Shown in pieces: positions 7,935-17,245 of a stretch of 64,000 nt of DNA. The stretch lies in NCBI RefSeq assembly GCF_023221595.1, contig NZ_CP096563.1, forward strand, positions 4,893,001-4,957,000, read 5' to 3'. Position 1 is the stretch's first letter, and each line of letters starts with the position of its first letter. Below the pieces are notes generated by a model. That model was not told the origin of the DNA. It worked only from the letters and a program-made list of their open reading frames with translations, and made no database searches. The translations under genes and the position numbers were made by a program. This stretch comes from Rhodococcus qingshengii JCM 15477. GTDB lineage: Bacteria > Actinomycetota > Actinomycetes > Mycobacteriales > Mycobacteriaceae.

Positions 7935-10211
7935 TCAGGTCTCGATCAACTGGCCGATCCCCGACGCTGTCACTTCGATGACCCGAGCCGAGCCGATGTC
8001 GAAGAACAGTCCGGCGATACGCAGGCGACCATCCACACGGGCCTGACCGACGAGAGGATGGCGTTCGAGAGTCTGCAATTGGACTGCGACATTGACCATT
8101 CCGAGCTGATCGACCTCCGAGAAACCTGCCTCGGCCGCAGCACGCGCGACCGGATGGCCACTCGTATAGGCCTGCAAGCTCGTCTCCGCATGCCGCAGCC
8201 ATTCACCGACGACTCCCGATTCCGACGGACCGTTGGTCAGGAGTGCTTGCATCGCGCCGCAGCCCGAATGTCCGCACACGACCACCGAACTGACACCCAA
8301 CTCGTCGATCCCGAAGGCCAGTGCCGCTTCCACCGACGTATCGCGGCCGCCGGCAGGAACCAGGTTTCCGACATTGCGCACGGTGAACAGGTCACCGGGG
8401 CCACTGCTCGTGATGATGTTCGGCACCACTCGCGAATCTGCGCAGGTGAGGAAAAGGGAGTCGGGGTTCTGCCCGTCGCGCAACTGATCCATGTGCGGCC
8501 GTATCGCTTCGGCGCGATGGCGATGATAGTTGGACACCCCGTCGAGAATGGGCCGCAAGGCCGGCGGGCTGCTCAGATTCCTCCCCGAAGCCTGTGGTTG
8601 CCAACTGCCCCACGGCGCGAGCAAGCCGCGCAGGTCGGTGACTGCGGCGCCGCGCTTCGGCGGACCGGTGGTCGCGCTCTCCATACTCACCGAGCCGACT
8701 TCGTCGATGATCACCGAACCACCTGCCAACTCGTACTGCCTCGCCCACTCTTCGATGACGTCGAAGACGGCATGGTCGAGGAAGTCGACTGACAGCTCGA
8801 CGGTGACGTCCGACCGCGGTGGGATTCCGGCGAGCACCGACGTCAGCTTGGGCAGCACCAGGAAGGTGCACGAGCCTTCGACCAGGACGCGCCACTTCCC
8901 GGAATCGTTGTCGCCCAACTCTTCTGCGGTGACAGTTGCGCGGATGACACGCCACACCAGGAGGGCGATGGCCAGCGCCAACCCGATCAGGACGCCCTCG
9001 AGCAGATTCAAGAACACGACGCCGACCACCGTGATGCCGTACACCCACAGATCACCGGTCCGTCGCGCCAACCGAATGTGCGCCAGCTTGACCAGTTGAA
9101 TACCGATGACAATCAACAGTCCGGCCAATGCAGACTTCGGAATCTGCTGGACCAACCCGGCGAGCGCAGCCGAGAACAGCAGAATCCACAGGCCGTGCAT
9201 GATCGACGACGCGCGGGACTTCGCCCCGGCCTCGACATTGGTCGCACTGCGCACGATCACCCCGGTGACCGGAAGGCCGCCGATGGCCCCGGACACCATG
9301 TTCGCGGTGCCCTGGCCGAGCATCTCGCGATCGAAGTTCGACCGCGGGCCCGAGTGCATCTTGTCCACGGCCACGGCCGAGAGCAGACTCTCCACACTGG
9401 CGATCAGGGCGATGGTGAGGATGCCGGTTGCGACGCCGAGCCACTGGCCGTCGGGCAGAGCGGGGAGGCCGATCGAGTCCAGCAAAGATCCGTCGAGAGC
9501 AATACGCTCGACGTCGATCGGCAGCGCCAGCGAAGCGAGAGTTGCCAATACGATGCCCACCAACGCCGCCGGAACCTTGCGGACACCGGCAGGGAGATAG
9601 CGCCACCCGAGAAGGGTGGCGATGACGACGAGTCCGATCATCAGGTCCTCGACATGCAAGGCACCGATCTGTGCGGGCAACTGCCGTAGATTGTCCAGCG
9701 CCGAGCTGGCCGAGCTTCCACCCAACAACACGTGAACCTGTTGTAGCGCAATGGTGATGCCGATACCGGCGAGCATCGCATGCACCACCACTGGAGCAAT
9801 AGCCAGCGCCGCACGGGCAATTCGGCTGAGCCCGAACACGATCTGCAGAATTCCGGCGCCGACGGTGATCAGGCAGGTGACTTTCCACCCGAACTTGCCG
9901 ATCAGTTCGGCGACCACCACGGTCAGGCCGGCTGCGGGACCACTGACTTGCAGCGGTGAACCTCCCACAGCTCCGGCCACCACTCCGCCGACGATTGCGG
10001 CGATCAGACCTGCCATGATCGGCGCCCCGGAGGCGATCGCAATTCCCAATGACAGGGGAAGCGCCACCAGGAATACGACCAGCGACGCCGGCACGTCGTA
10101 TCTGATCAGTTGCTCGAGATATCGCCTGCTTCCACCACCCGGCGGAGACGAATCCCCCACGACGCTCTCGTCTGCGGATGATTGTGCGTGCACTACGGAC
10201 TGCGTCGACAT
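7935..10211 (-). CDS. SulP-family anion transporter fused to beta-carbonic anhydrase
   Basis: 758 residues, two enzymatic halves. Residues about 30-420 are a SulP/SLC26 transporter with many helices and the motifs VVFLVALPLSLGIAIASGAP and NMVSGAIGGLPVTGVIVRSATN. A short STAS-like stretch follows (VTVELSVDFLDHAVFDVIEEW, about 470-510). Residues about 560-755 are a beta-class carbonic anhydrase with the zinc ligands in LTCADSRVVP and VVCGHSGCGAM. The fusion would couple bicarbonate movement to CO2 hydration at the membrane. M. tuberculosis Rv3273 has the same layout, from memory. The ATG at 10211 is chosen because GAGGAG lies 5 bp upstream. It ends 4 bp from prrB, convergently. Confidence 0.92.
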   Translation of the reverse strand: MSTQSVVHAQSSADESVVGDSSPPGGGSRRYLEQLIRYDVPASLVVFLVALPLSLGIAIASGAPIMAGLIAAIVGGVVAGAVGGSPLQVSGPAAGLTVVVAELIGKFGWKVTCLITVGAGILQIVFGLSRIARAALAIAPVVVHAMLAGIGITIALQQVHVLLGGSSASSALDNLRQLPAQIGALHVEDLMIGLVVIATLLGWRYLPAGVRKVPAALVGIVLATLASLALPIDVERIALDGSLLDSIGLPALPDGQWLGVATGILTIALIASVESLLSAVAVDKMHSGPRSNFDREMLGQGTANMVSGAIGGLPVTGVIVRSATNVEAGAKSRASSIMHGLWILLFSAALAGLVQQIPKSALAGLLIVIGIQLVKLAHIRLARRTGDLWVYGITVVGVVFLNLLEGVLIGLALAIALLVWRVIRATVTAEELGDNDSGKWRVLVEGSCTFLVLPKLTSVLAGIPPRSDVTVELSVDFLDHAVFDVIEEWARQYELAGGSVIIDEVGSVSMESATTGPPKRGAAVTDLRGLLAPWGSWQPQASGRNLSSPPALRPILDGVSNYHRHRAEAIRPHMDQLRDGQNPDSLFLTCADSRVVPNIITSSGPGDLFTVRNVGNLVPAGGRDTSVEAALAFGIDELGVSSVVVCGHSGCGAMQALLTNGPSESGVVGEWLRHAETSLQAYTSGHPVARAAAEAGFSEVDQLGMVNVAVQLQTLERHPLVGQARVDGRLRIAGLFFDIGSARVIEVTASGIGQLIET

Positions 10212-10535
10212 AGATCTCCTCGCCGGACCCCGGATCCGGCTGCTGGGCAACATGTTCGAAGCGAATCGGCGATCGGTATCGCCGATCGACTGTGACCATG
10301 GTAGCCGCGATTCCTTACCGTTCCCTTAGATGCGAGCCCAGACGTGGTCGACGTCACCGCCGCCCGGCACTGTGACTCGAACCTGAACATCGGTCCAAAA
10401 GATCGATCGAATTGCTTTAAACCGCAAGCATTTTGACTGACACACCTCCAGCGGCCGGCACACCTGAGCGCCGTCGGCGATAATGGTCGGGAGTGAACGC
10501 TCAACCGCAAACACAACGATGTGAAGGCAGGCACC
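10212..10535. other. divergent intergenic region, sulP-CA / aldo-keto reductase
   Basis: 324 bp without a supported gene. It must hold the promoters of both divergent genes. The only clear structure is the 22-bp palindrome at 10265-10286. Around 10410-10440 there is an AT-richer patch (GCTTTAAACCGCAAGCATTTTG) that may include promoter elements. Reading frames crossing this region are antisense extensions and have no start context. Confidence 0.6.
10265..10286. promoter_or_regulatory. 22-bp palindrome upstream of the SulP-carbonic anhydrase gene
   Basis: Perfect 9-bp arms ATCGGCGAT and ATCGCCGAT around CGGT, 54 bp upstream of the start at 10211. It is a good candidate operator for an unidentified regulator. 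A bicarbonate- or redox-responsive factor would be plausible but is speculation. Confidence 0.5.
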
Positions 10536-11567
10536 ATGTCCGATCAGTACGTCGCCACGCAGGACCGCTACGAAGCCATGCCGTACCGCCGAACCGGTCG
10601 GAGCGGTCTCAAACTCCCGGCCATCTCGCTGGGCCTCTGGCACAACTTCGGCGACGACGTACCGATCGAGAACCAGCGCGCAGTTCTGCGGCGGGCATTC
10701 GATCTCGGAATCACCCACTTCGATCTTGCGAACAACTACGGTCCCCCGTACGGAAGCGCCGAGACGAACTTCGGCAGGATCCTGCGTGAGGATTTCTCTT
10801 CGTACCGCGAGGAATTGGTCATCTCGTCCAAAGCCGGCTGGGACATGTGGCCCGGCCCCTACGGATTCGGTGGTTCCCGCAAGTATTTGCTGTCGTCCCT
10901 CGATCAGTCGCTCGGACGACTCGGCGTCGACTATGTCGACATCTTCTACAGCCATCGCCCTGACGCCGAAACTCCGATCGACGAGACCGCAGGCGCCCTG
11001 ATCAGCGCTGTCCAGCAGGGCAAGGCCCTGTACGCGGGTATCAGTTCGTACTCGCCGGAGCGCACCCGTGAAATCGCCGCACTGCTCGCCGCTGCGGGGG
11101 TTCCGCTCTTGATCCACCAGCCGAGCTATTCGATGCTGAACCGCTGGATAGAGCAGGACCTGCTGTCGGCTGTCGACGATCTCGGCGTCGGCGTCATCGC
11201 GTTCTCACCACTCGCTCAAGGCATGCTCACCGATCGCTATCTGAACGGCGTCCCCGAGGATTCCCGTGCAGCTCAAGGTAAGTCACTGGATCCGTCGTGG
11301 TTGACCGACGACGCTCTCACCCACATCCGCGCGCTCAACGACATCGCGGCAGACCGCGGCCAGTCGCTGGCTCAGCTGGCACTGAGCTGGGCACTCCGCG
11401 ATTCGCGGGTCACCTCGGTACTGATCGGTGCGTCCAGTGTCGCCCAACTCGAAGCCAACGTCGGCGCGCTCGACAATCTCGAATTCAGCGCAGCCGAACT
11501 GGCCTCCATAGATCAGCACGCCAAGGACAGCGGCATCAATCTGTGGGCAGAGGCCAGTTCGATCTGA
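10536..11567 (+). CDS. aldo/keto reductase, YghZ-like
   Basis: 343 residues, NADPH-dependent TIM-barrel reductase. The N-terminus YRRTGRSGLKLPAISLGLWHNFGD and the catalytic tetrad regions are visible: D and Y in FDLANNYGPPYGSAE, K in VISSKAGWDMW, H in DIFYSHRPD. The WDMWPGPYG loop is typical of the YghZ / L-glyceraldehyde-3-phosphate reductase subgroup, which also takes methylglyoxal in other bacteria. The cofactor end LAQLALSWALRD and SVLIGAS is intact. The ATG at 10536 follows GAAGGCAG. The physiological substrate here is unknown. Confidence 0.87.
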   Translation: MSDQYVATQDRYEAMPYRRTGRSGLKLPAISLGLWHNFGDDVPIENQRAVLRRAFDLGITHFDLANNYGPPYGSAETNFGRILREDFSSYREELVISSKAGWDMWPGPYGFGGSRKYLLSSLDQSLGRLGVDYVDIFYSHRPDAETPIDETAGALISAVQQGKALYAGISSYSPERTREIAALLAAAGVPLLIHQPSYSMLNRWIEQDLLSAVDDLGVGVIAFSPLAQGMLTDRYLNGVPEDSRAAQGKSLDPSWLTDDALTHIRALNDIAADRGQSLAQLALSWALRDSRVTSVLIGASSVAQLEANVGALDNLEFSAAELASIDQHAKDSGINLWAEASSI

Positions 11568-11580
11568 GCGATCACCTGCG

Positions 11581-12546
11581 CTAGAGCTGAGGCAACTCCA
11601 CGTTCACGTGCTCGCCCTCTTCGAATACGGCCGACGCCGGCCCGACGATCAAGGGATCCGGAGTACCGACAGCCCGGTGATCCTTGTTGGGATAGTCGAA
11701 GCTGGCGAGCACGTGACGCATCGCCTCGAGGCGAGCGCGCTTCTTGTCGTTGCTCTTGATCACCGTCCAGGGCGCATCCCCGGTATCGGTGTAGAAGAAC
11801 ATGGCTTCCTTGGCCTGGGTGTAGTCGTCCCACTTGTCGAGCGAAGCCAGATCGGTCGGTGAGAGCTTCCACTGACGCACCGGGTCCGTTCGGCGGGCCG
11901 CGAACCGCGCCAACTGCTCTTCGCGGCTGACCGAGAACCACAGCTTGTGCAGATGAATCCCGGAGTTGACGAGCATCCGCTCGAAGTCCGGGGTCTCTCT
12001 CATGAACTCGAGATACTGCGTCGGCGTGCAGTAACCCATCACTCGTTCGACGCCGGCGCGGTTGTACCAGGACCGGTCCATCATCACTATCTCGCCGCCG
12101 CTTGGTAGGTGTGCGACATAGCGTTGGAAATACCACTGCGTCCGCTCGATGTCGGTGGGCTTCTCGAGCGCGACCACGCGGGCTCCACGGGGATTGAGAT
12201 GCTCGGTGAATCTCTTGATCGACCCGCCCTTACCGGCAGCATCGCGACCTTCGAAGATGATGAGCACCTTCTGACCGGTTTCCTTGACCCACAGCTGCAG
12301 CTTGAGCAACTCGATCTGCAGACGCCGCTTCTTCCGCTCGTACTCGCGGCGCGACATCTTCTTCTCGTACGGATAGCCCTGCTTCCAGGCATCCGCGAAC
12401 TCCGAAGGCTCCAGCACGCCGAGCTTGTGCTTGAGACTCGACAGCTCGTCGATCTCGGCCGCGTAATCCTCGGTGACGGAAATTCTGGTCGACGGGGTCG
12501 GCAGGTCAGGAACCCGACCGTCCACACCGCTGGCGTCGGGGCTCAT
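11581..12546 (-). CDS. ppk2: polyphosphate kinase 2 family protein
   Basis: 321 residues. PPK2 enzymes transfer phosphate between polyphosphate and nucleoside di- or monophosphates. Visible motifs: Walker A in FEGRDAAGKGGSIKRF, Walker B in MMDRSWYNRAGVE, and the lid RRTDPVRQWKLSPTD. The length and single catalytic domain point to a class I type enzyme (NDP-using), which I cannot prove. The ATG at 12546 has AGGGAG upstream. The longer frame continues about 89 codons 5' without ribosome site or homology and is not used. It is convergent with the aldo/keto reductase, with 14 bp between the stops. Confidence 0.9.
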   Translation of the reverse strand: MSPDASGVDGRVPDLPTPSTRISVTEDYAAEIDELSSLKHKLGVLEPSEFADAWKQGYPYEKKMSRREYERKKRRLQIELLKLQLWVKETGQKVLIIFEGRDAAGKGGSIKRFTEHLNPRGARVVALEKPTDIERTQWYFQRYVAHLPSGGEIVMMDRSWYNRAGVERVMGYCTPTQYLEFMRETPDFERMLVNSGIHLHKLWFSVSREEQLARFAARRTDPVRQWKLSPTDLASLDKWDDYTQAKEAMFFYTDTGDAPWTVIKSNDKKRARLEAMRHVLASFDYPNKDHRAVGTPDPLIVGPASAVFEEGEHVNVELPQL

Positions 12547-12756
12547 GAATACGCACTCCCTGTCGTCGAAATGAACGAACGTCCGGAAAGTGAATTTTAC
12601 GCGCCGAAGCCCGCTCCCGCGGGTCCGAAGAGAATGTTGCTTGGCATCGAGGAGGTAACGACAGGTCCGGCTTCCCAGTCGCCGAACCCTCACGCGGTAC
12701 CTTGATCGAGGTAACTGAGACGGTCGGTAACCCCGAGAGAAGAGAGTTCTGGCGAG

Positions 12757-15174
12757 ATGCGAGTAGACGGACGGGAGATCCCGGTAACGGGAAGCCTCCT
12801 GCCACCACTGCACCGCCGTACGAGCGACATCATGCGGGTTGCGATCGCTGCTGTGCTGCTCGGCGGCGTGATCGCGGGATCTCTGATCACTCGAAGTCAG
12901 TGGGACGCCCTCGAAACGTCGGTGTCCAACATCGTCGGTGTTCTCTCGCCGAGCCTGTCCGACACTGTGTACCTGCTCTACGGCATCGCAATTCTGGCGC
13001 TACCGTTCGCCATCCTGATCGGCCTGATCGTCGGGCGCCGGTGGAAGTTGCTGGCCGGATACGCCGCCGCCGGCCTGTGCGCCGGTGTCGCGCTGTCCTT
13101 CACCGGAACAGGCCTGGCGGCACCGAAATGGCACCTCGACGTGCCGGACCGACTCGACGCCACCTTCCTGTCTCAATTCCTCGACGATCCGCGATGGATC
13201 GCGATGCTCGCGGCGGTGCTCACCGTCTCGGGCCCGTGGCTTCCGAAGAAGTGGCGACGAGCCTGGTGGACGCTGCTTCTGCTCTTCGCTCCCATCCATC
13301 TGATCGTCAGCTCGATCGTTCCCGCACGATCGATGCTGGGTCTCGCCGTCGGTTACCTGATCGGCGCGGTGATCGTTCTCGCCGTCGGCACCCCTGCCCT
13401 CGAAGTGCCGTTGGACTCGGCAGTACGCGTACTCGCGCGGCGCGGTTACCGCGTCACCGCGTTCCGCGTCGTGAGTCCCTCGGGAATCGGGCCTCTTGTC
13501 ATGTCCGCAGCCATCGATCAAGCACCGGACGACGAACCTTTCGACGAACTCGTCGTCGAGTTGTACGGACAGAACCAGCGAAGCAGCGGAGCAATTCGAC
13601 AGACGTTCCGTTGGATCTCGTTCCGGAACCGTGAAACTCCGCCGCCCTACGGATCACTTCGTCGCGCCGTCGAACACCGAGCGCTCATGGGTATCGCGTT
13701 CGCCGACATCGGTCTGGCCAGTTCCAAGGCCGTCGCAATCTCGGTACTCGATCGCGGGTGGGAGATGTACGCGCGCCCGAGTCCTCGTGGCATCCCCCTT
13801 GCCGTCGCCGTCGAGAACCAGGCGGGCGAGGAAGAATCCACCAAACTGATCGACGCGCTGTGGCAAACACTGCATACCGCTCACGTGCACCAGATGGCGC
13901 ACGGCGACCTGCGCGCTTCCGAGATTCGTGTCGAAGGCGGAACCATCCTCTTCGGCGGGTACGCGTACTCCGAATTCGGCGCCACCGAAGTTCAGATGCA
14001 GTCCGACAACGCACAACTTCTCTTCGCCACCGCATCATTGTTCGGGGTCGATGCAGCGGTGGACGCCGCGATTCGAGCGCAAGGCGCAGACACGATTCTC
14101 GCCGCCTCCGGCCGATTGACCACCGCTGCATTGCCCAACCGAATTCGGCGAACGGTCACGGATTCCGCAAAACTGATGACCGAGATCCGAGACGAGGTCG
14201 GTGCCAAGAACGGGATCGAAAAGGTCGCTCCCGCACAGGTCACCCGATTCAGTCGCAACCAGCTGATCCAGCTCGTTCTGCTCATCGGTCTGGTCTACGT
14301 CGCCTACCCCTTCATCAGCCAGGTCCCCGCGTTCATCACCGAACTGAAGACGGCCAACTGGTGGTGGGCACTGCTCGGCCTCGGCGTCTCCGCACTGACG
14401 TACGTCGGCGCGGCTGCGGCCCTGTGGGCCTGTGCGTCGTCGATGGTCAGTTACCGCAACCTCTTGATCATGCAGGTGGCCAACACCTTTGCGGCGACGA
14501 CAACTCCGGCCGGAGTTGGCGGGCTAGCGCTGAGCGTGCGGTTCCTGCAGAAGGGCGGGCTCGGTACCGTCCGCGCAACGGCCGCAGTCGCGCTGCAACA
14601 GACGGTTCAGGTGGTCACCCACGTCGGCTTGCTGATCTTCTTCTCGATCGTCGCCGGACGTGATACGAACCTCTCGCACTTCATCCCGGGATCCACTGTT
14701 CTGTACCTGGCGGGCGGCGTAGCACTCGGAGTTCTCGGTGCATTCATGTTCATTCCGAAACTCCGTGGGTGGCTGCGCGACGATCTGCGTCCTCAGATCA
14801 CCGAGGTGTTGGGTGAACTGAGCCAACTCGCGCGAAACCCGACCCGCTTCCTCATCATCGTGGGCGGCAGCGCCGCAACAACTCTGGGTGCCGCCCTGGC
14901 TCTGTGGGCGAGCGTCGAAGCATTCGGCGGCGGAACGACGTTCATCACCGTCACCATCGTGACGATGATCGGTGGGACGCTCGCCTCGGCGGCTCCGACA
15001 CCGGGTGGCGTCGGAGCCGTCGAGGCCGCCCTCATCGGTGGTCTGTCCGCATTCGGACTGCCGGCAAGTATCGCGGTCCCGTCGGTCCTGCTCTACCGAG
15101 TGCTGACCTGCTGGCTCCCTGTGTTCTGCGGTTGGCCGACACTGCGGTGGCTGCAGAAGAACGACATGGTCTGA
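12757..15174 (+). CDS. flippase-like membrane protein with kinase-like domain
   Basis: 805 residues in three parts. Residues about 27-205 hold five hydrophobic helices. Residues about 215-480 are soluble and kinase-like: HVHQMAHGDLRASEIRVEGG resembles a protein-kinase catalytic loop, but the usual Asn is replaced and FGGY stands where DFG is expected, so it is probably a pseudokinase. Residues about 500-800 carry eight helices of the LPG-synthase transmembrane/UPF0104 type (TTTPAGVGGLALSVRFLQKGG; ASAAPTPGGVGAVEAALIGGLSAFG), a family linked to lipid or glycolipid translocation. Substrate unknown. Stand-alone gene, divergent from ppk2. Confidence 0.78.
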   Translation: MRVDGREIPVTGSLLPPLHRRTSDIMRVAIAAVLLGGVIAGSLITRSQWDALETSVSNIVGVLSPSLSDTVYLLYGIAILALPFAILIGLIVGRRWKLLAGYAAAGLCAGVALSFTGTGLAAPKWHLDVPDRLDATFLSQFLDDPRWIAMLAAVLTVSGPWLPKKWRRAWWTLLLLFAPIHLIVSSIVPARSMLGLAVGYLIGAVIVLAVGTPALEVPLDSAVRVLARRGYRVTAFRVVSPSGIGPLVMSAAIDQAPDDEPFDELVVELYGQNQRSSGAIRQTFRWISFRNRETPPPYGSLRRAVEHRALMGIAFADIGLASSKAVAISVLDRGWEMYARPSPRGIPLAVAVENQAGEEESTKLIDALWQTLHTAHVHQMAHGDLRASEIRVEGGTILFGGYAYSEFGATEVQMQSDNAQLLFATASLFGVDAAVDAAIRAQGADTILAASGRLTTAALPNRIRRTVTDSAKLMTEIRDEVGAKNGIEKVAPAQVTRFSRNQLIQLVLLIGLVYVAYPFISQVPAFITELKTANWWWALLGLGVSALTYVGAAAALWACASSMVSYRNLLIMQVANTFAATTTPAGVGGLALSVRFLQKGGLGTVRATAAVALQQTVQVVTHVGLLIFFSIVAGRDTNLSHFIPGSTVLYLAGGVALGVLGAFMFIPKLRGWLRDDLRPQITEVLGELSQLARNPTRFLIIVGGSAATTLGAALALWASVEAFGGGTTFITVTIVTMIGGTLASAAPTPGGVGAVEAALIGGLSAFGLPASIAVPSVLLYRVLTCWLPVFCGWPTLRWLQKNDMV

Positions 15175-15183
15175 GCCGTTCCG

Positions 15184-15474
15184 CTACTTTTGGCGAACGA
15201 CGTGAGCCTGCAGTGCTTCACCGTCCTCGTCCACCCAGCCTTTGCTCTGGGCGTAGTCGACCATCGCGGCAACACCTTCGACGTCCGTGGTGCTCTCGCG
15301 AACGCGGGCTACCGAGATGAATGCACTACCACCGCTGACGTATCCGTAATCCTGAAGGCGCAAGAGTTCGTCCAGTTCGGCTTCGGAGATGTCGGCACTC
15401 ACCTCGACGTGAAAGGCCTTCAGGTTGTCCACATCGTGGATGCTGACGCGGCCGTCGTCCACCAGTACATACAT
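15184..15474 (-). CDS. conserved small protein of a flavin monooxygenase operon
   Basis: 96 residues, acidic, no transmembrane segment, no cysteine. Sequence features: VLVDDGRVSIHDVDNLKAFHVEV at the start, a middle helix ISEAELDELLRLQDYGYVSGG, and a C-terminal SKGWVDEDGEALQAHVVRQK. I do not recognise a named family. A strong AAGGAGAG precedes the ATG and overlaps the 3' end of the flavin reductase gene, so it is the last gene of the operon LuxR / monooxygenase / reductase / this gene. A role as accessory to the oxygenase reaction is inferred only from position. Confidence 0.75.
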   Translation of the reverse strand: MYVLVDDGRVSIHDVDNLKAFHVEVSADISEAELDELLRLQDYGYVSGGSAFISVARVRESTTDVEGVAAMVDYAQSKGWVDEDGEALQAHVVRQK

Positions 15475-15485
15475 GGCTCTCCTTC

Positions 15486-15980
15486 CTAGAGCACTGACGT
15501 CGGTGCGTGCGTACCGAATACACGCCGGTGGTAGGTCAGTGGATTCGACTCGCGGTGCTCGACCTCGTTCACCGATCCTGTCACGATCTTGTGATCACCA
15601 CCGTCCACGACGGCATCAACGGTGCACGCGATCCAGATGGATACGTCCGGCAGTCTCGGAACACCGAGATGCTCCGCCCACTCGACACCGTCGAACTTCG
15701 CACGGCCCTTCCTCGCAAAGGCAACCGCCAGTGAGCTTTGCGCGGTCCCGAGGACATTGATCGCGAACCTCCGCGTTCCTTCGATGAGGCCGAGAACTTC
15801 CGACTGTCGATCCAGAGCCACCGCGGTCATCGGCGGGTCCATCGACAACGACATGAATGCGCTGACCGTCGTGCCGTGCGGCCGGTCGCCGTCCATTGCC
15901 GTGACGACGGCGACCGGTGAGCACACGTGCGCCATGGCTTCTCGAAAACGCAACGCCCGGTTGCCCTGTGGGACATTCAC
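15486..15980 (-). CDS. flavin reductase family protein
   Basis: 164 residues, FMN-binding split-barrel fold of the HpaC/DIM6 type. Signature stretches: SPVAVVTAMDGDRPHGTTVSAFMSLSMDPPM near the N-terminus and FAINVLGTAQSSLA in the middle, with the D-H-x-I-V-x-G motif as GGDHKIVTGSVNEVEH. Such enzymes reduce FMN or FAD with NAD(P)H and hand it to a partner oxygenase. The partner is almost certainly the luciferase-family enzyme whose stop codon lies 4 bp upstream. GTG start at 15980. Confidence 0.9.
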   Translation of the reverse strand: MNVPQGNRALRFREAMAHVCSPVAVVTAMDGDRPHGTTVSAFMSLSMDPPMTAVALDRQSEVLGLIEGTRRFAINVLGTAQSSLAVAFARKGRAKFDGVEWAEHLGVPRLPDVSIWIACTVDAVVDGGDHKIVTGSVNEVEHRESNPLTYHRRVFGTHAPTSVL

Positions 15981-15984
15981 GATG

Positions 15985-17151
15985 TCAGCCCTTGTCTGCC
16001 AACTCTTGTGCGTACTTCTTCGTCATGTGGTCGACGGCGTCGAGTTGCGCCTTTGCATGCCCTTCCCTGACAGCGCGCGCGTGAGCTGCCGCGTCGAGCG
16101 TCGCCTGCGCCTGCCCTTGGAAGTGCGGAAAGACCTCCTGCGCGAACAACTCTGCCGAACGTCGGGTGTCCTGCGGGTTCGCCCAATCGTGACCCATCTG
16201 CAGCATGCAGCCGAAACCACCGGACTGGTCCCACAGCCGTTGTACCTGACGTCTGGCCTGCTCCGGTGTGCCGATGACACCGATCCCGGCCTCGTTGATG
16301 AAGTCGATCATCTCGCTCAGACGCGCACCGGAGACCGCCATCTGAGGGAAGGCCGCGACGTGCTGGAAATAGTCGAACCACTCCTCGATGCCGTACTCGA
16401 CCTGCTTGCGTGCTTCCGCCTCGGTTTCGGCGATGTGGAAAGGTCCGGCAAGAGACCACTGCCGACGATCCACCGTCGTCCCGTTGACCTCAGCGCGTTC
16501 CTCCATCACATTCCAGTGGTGCGCCAAGGCGTCGAAACCGTCGGCGGACAAGGTTGCTCCGATGGAGAGCAGACCGAGACCGTGCGTACCGGCCAGGCGA
16601 GGTCCTGTCGGGGAGGCCACTGCGGCCACGGTGATTTCGATGCCGTTCTCCGAGTACGGAGCGAGCTGCAGCTTGGCGTCGTACAGCTCGTGGGTTCGTG
16701 TCTTCGCGGAAACCGTCTCGCCACGAAGAAGGCGCACGACGATGTCGAGGTTCTCCTGCAACAACTCTCGGGTGTCCGTCGGGTTCAGACCGATCATCGC
16801 CGAGTCGGTGGGCAACGAACCGGGCCCGACTCCGAAGATGGTGCGCCCCTGAGTCAGGTGATCCAACTGCATGATTCGATCCGCTGCCCACAGCGGGTTG
16901 TGATACGACAACGACGTGACACCCGTGCCGAAACGAATCCGAGGTGCGCGCTGCGAGGCTGCAGCGATCATGATTTCCGGCGACGCGATGATCTCGCTTC
17001 CGGCAGAGTGATGCTCACCGAACCACGCCTCGTCGTAGCCCAACCGGTCGAGGTACTCGACCAGTTCGAGATCACGCTGCAGTGCGGCGGTGGGATTGCG
17101 TCCGGGGACGTGGAACGGTGCCATGAAATACCCGAAACGAAGCCTACTCAT
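15985..17151 (-). CDS. luciferase-like (LLM class) flavin-dependent monooxygenase
   Basis: 388 residues, TIM-barrel bacterial-luciferase family. The N-terminus RFGYFMAPFHVPGRNPTAALQRDLELVEYLDRLGYDEAWFGEHHSAGSEIIASPE closely resembles limonene monooxygenase LimB and related rhodococcal enzymes in motif and length. RIRFGTGVTSLSYHNPLWAADR and GRTIFGVGPGSLP are the flavin-binding region. Uses reduced flavin and O2; the flavin reductase is the next gene, 4 bp away. Substrate unknown: terpene, ketone or aldehyde are all possible. A LuxR regulator lies upstream on the same strand. Confidence 0.88.
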   Translation of the reverse strand: MSRLRFGYFMAPFHVPGRNPTAALQRDLELVEYLDRLGYDEAWFGEHHSAGSEIIASPEIMIAAASQRAPRIRFGTGVTSLSYHNPLWAADRIMQLDHLTQGRTIFGVGPGSLPTDSAMIGLNPTDTRELLQENLDIVVRLLRGETVSAKTRTHELYDAKLQLAPYSENGIEITVAAVASPTGPRLAGTHGLGLLSIGATLSADGFDALAHHWNVMEERAEVNGTTVDRRQWSLAGPFHIAETEAEARKQVEYGIEEWFDYFQHVAAFPQMAVSGARLSEMIDFINEAGIGVIGTPEQARRQVQRLWDQSGGFGCMLQMGHDWANPQDTRRSAELFAQEVFPHFQGQAQATLDAAAHARAVREGHAKAQLDAVDHMTKKYAQELADKG

Positions 17152-17245
17152 GAGTTCTCCTAGTGCTGTGGGCCAACTCCTGGCCGTGCACCGAAAACGC
17201 TATCCGTGCCGTGACCGCGGTCACAGTGCACGAAAGTGGACAATC

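Noticed and set aside
10326..11117. 263-codon minus-strand frame antisense to the aldo/keto reductase
   Set aside because: The plus strand has the complete catalytic motifs; the antisense frame has none.
15622..17163. 513-codon plus-strand frame antisense to the monooxygenase and flavin reductase
   Set aside because: Shadow of two conserved genes; composition is Arg/Ser/Cys-rich and no domain is visible.
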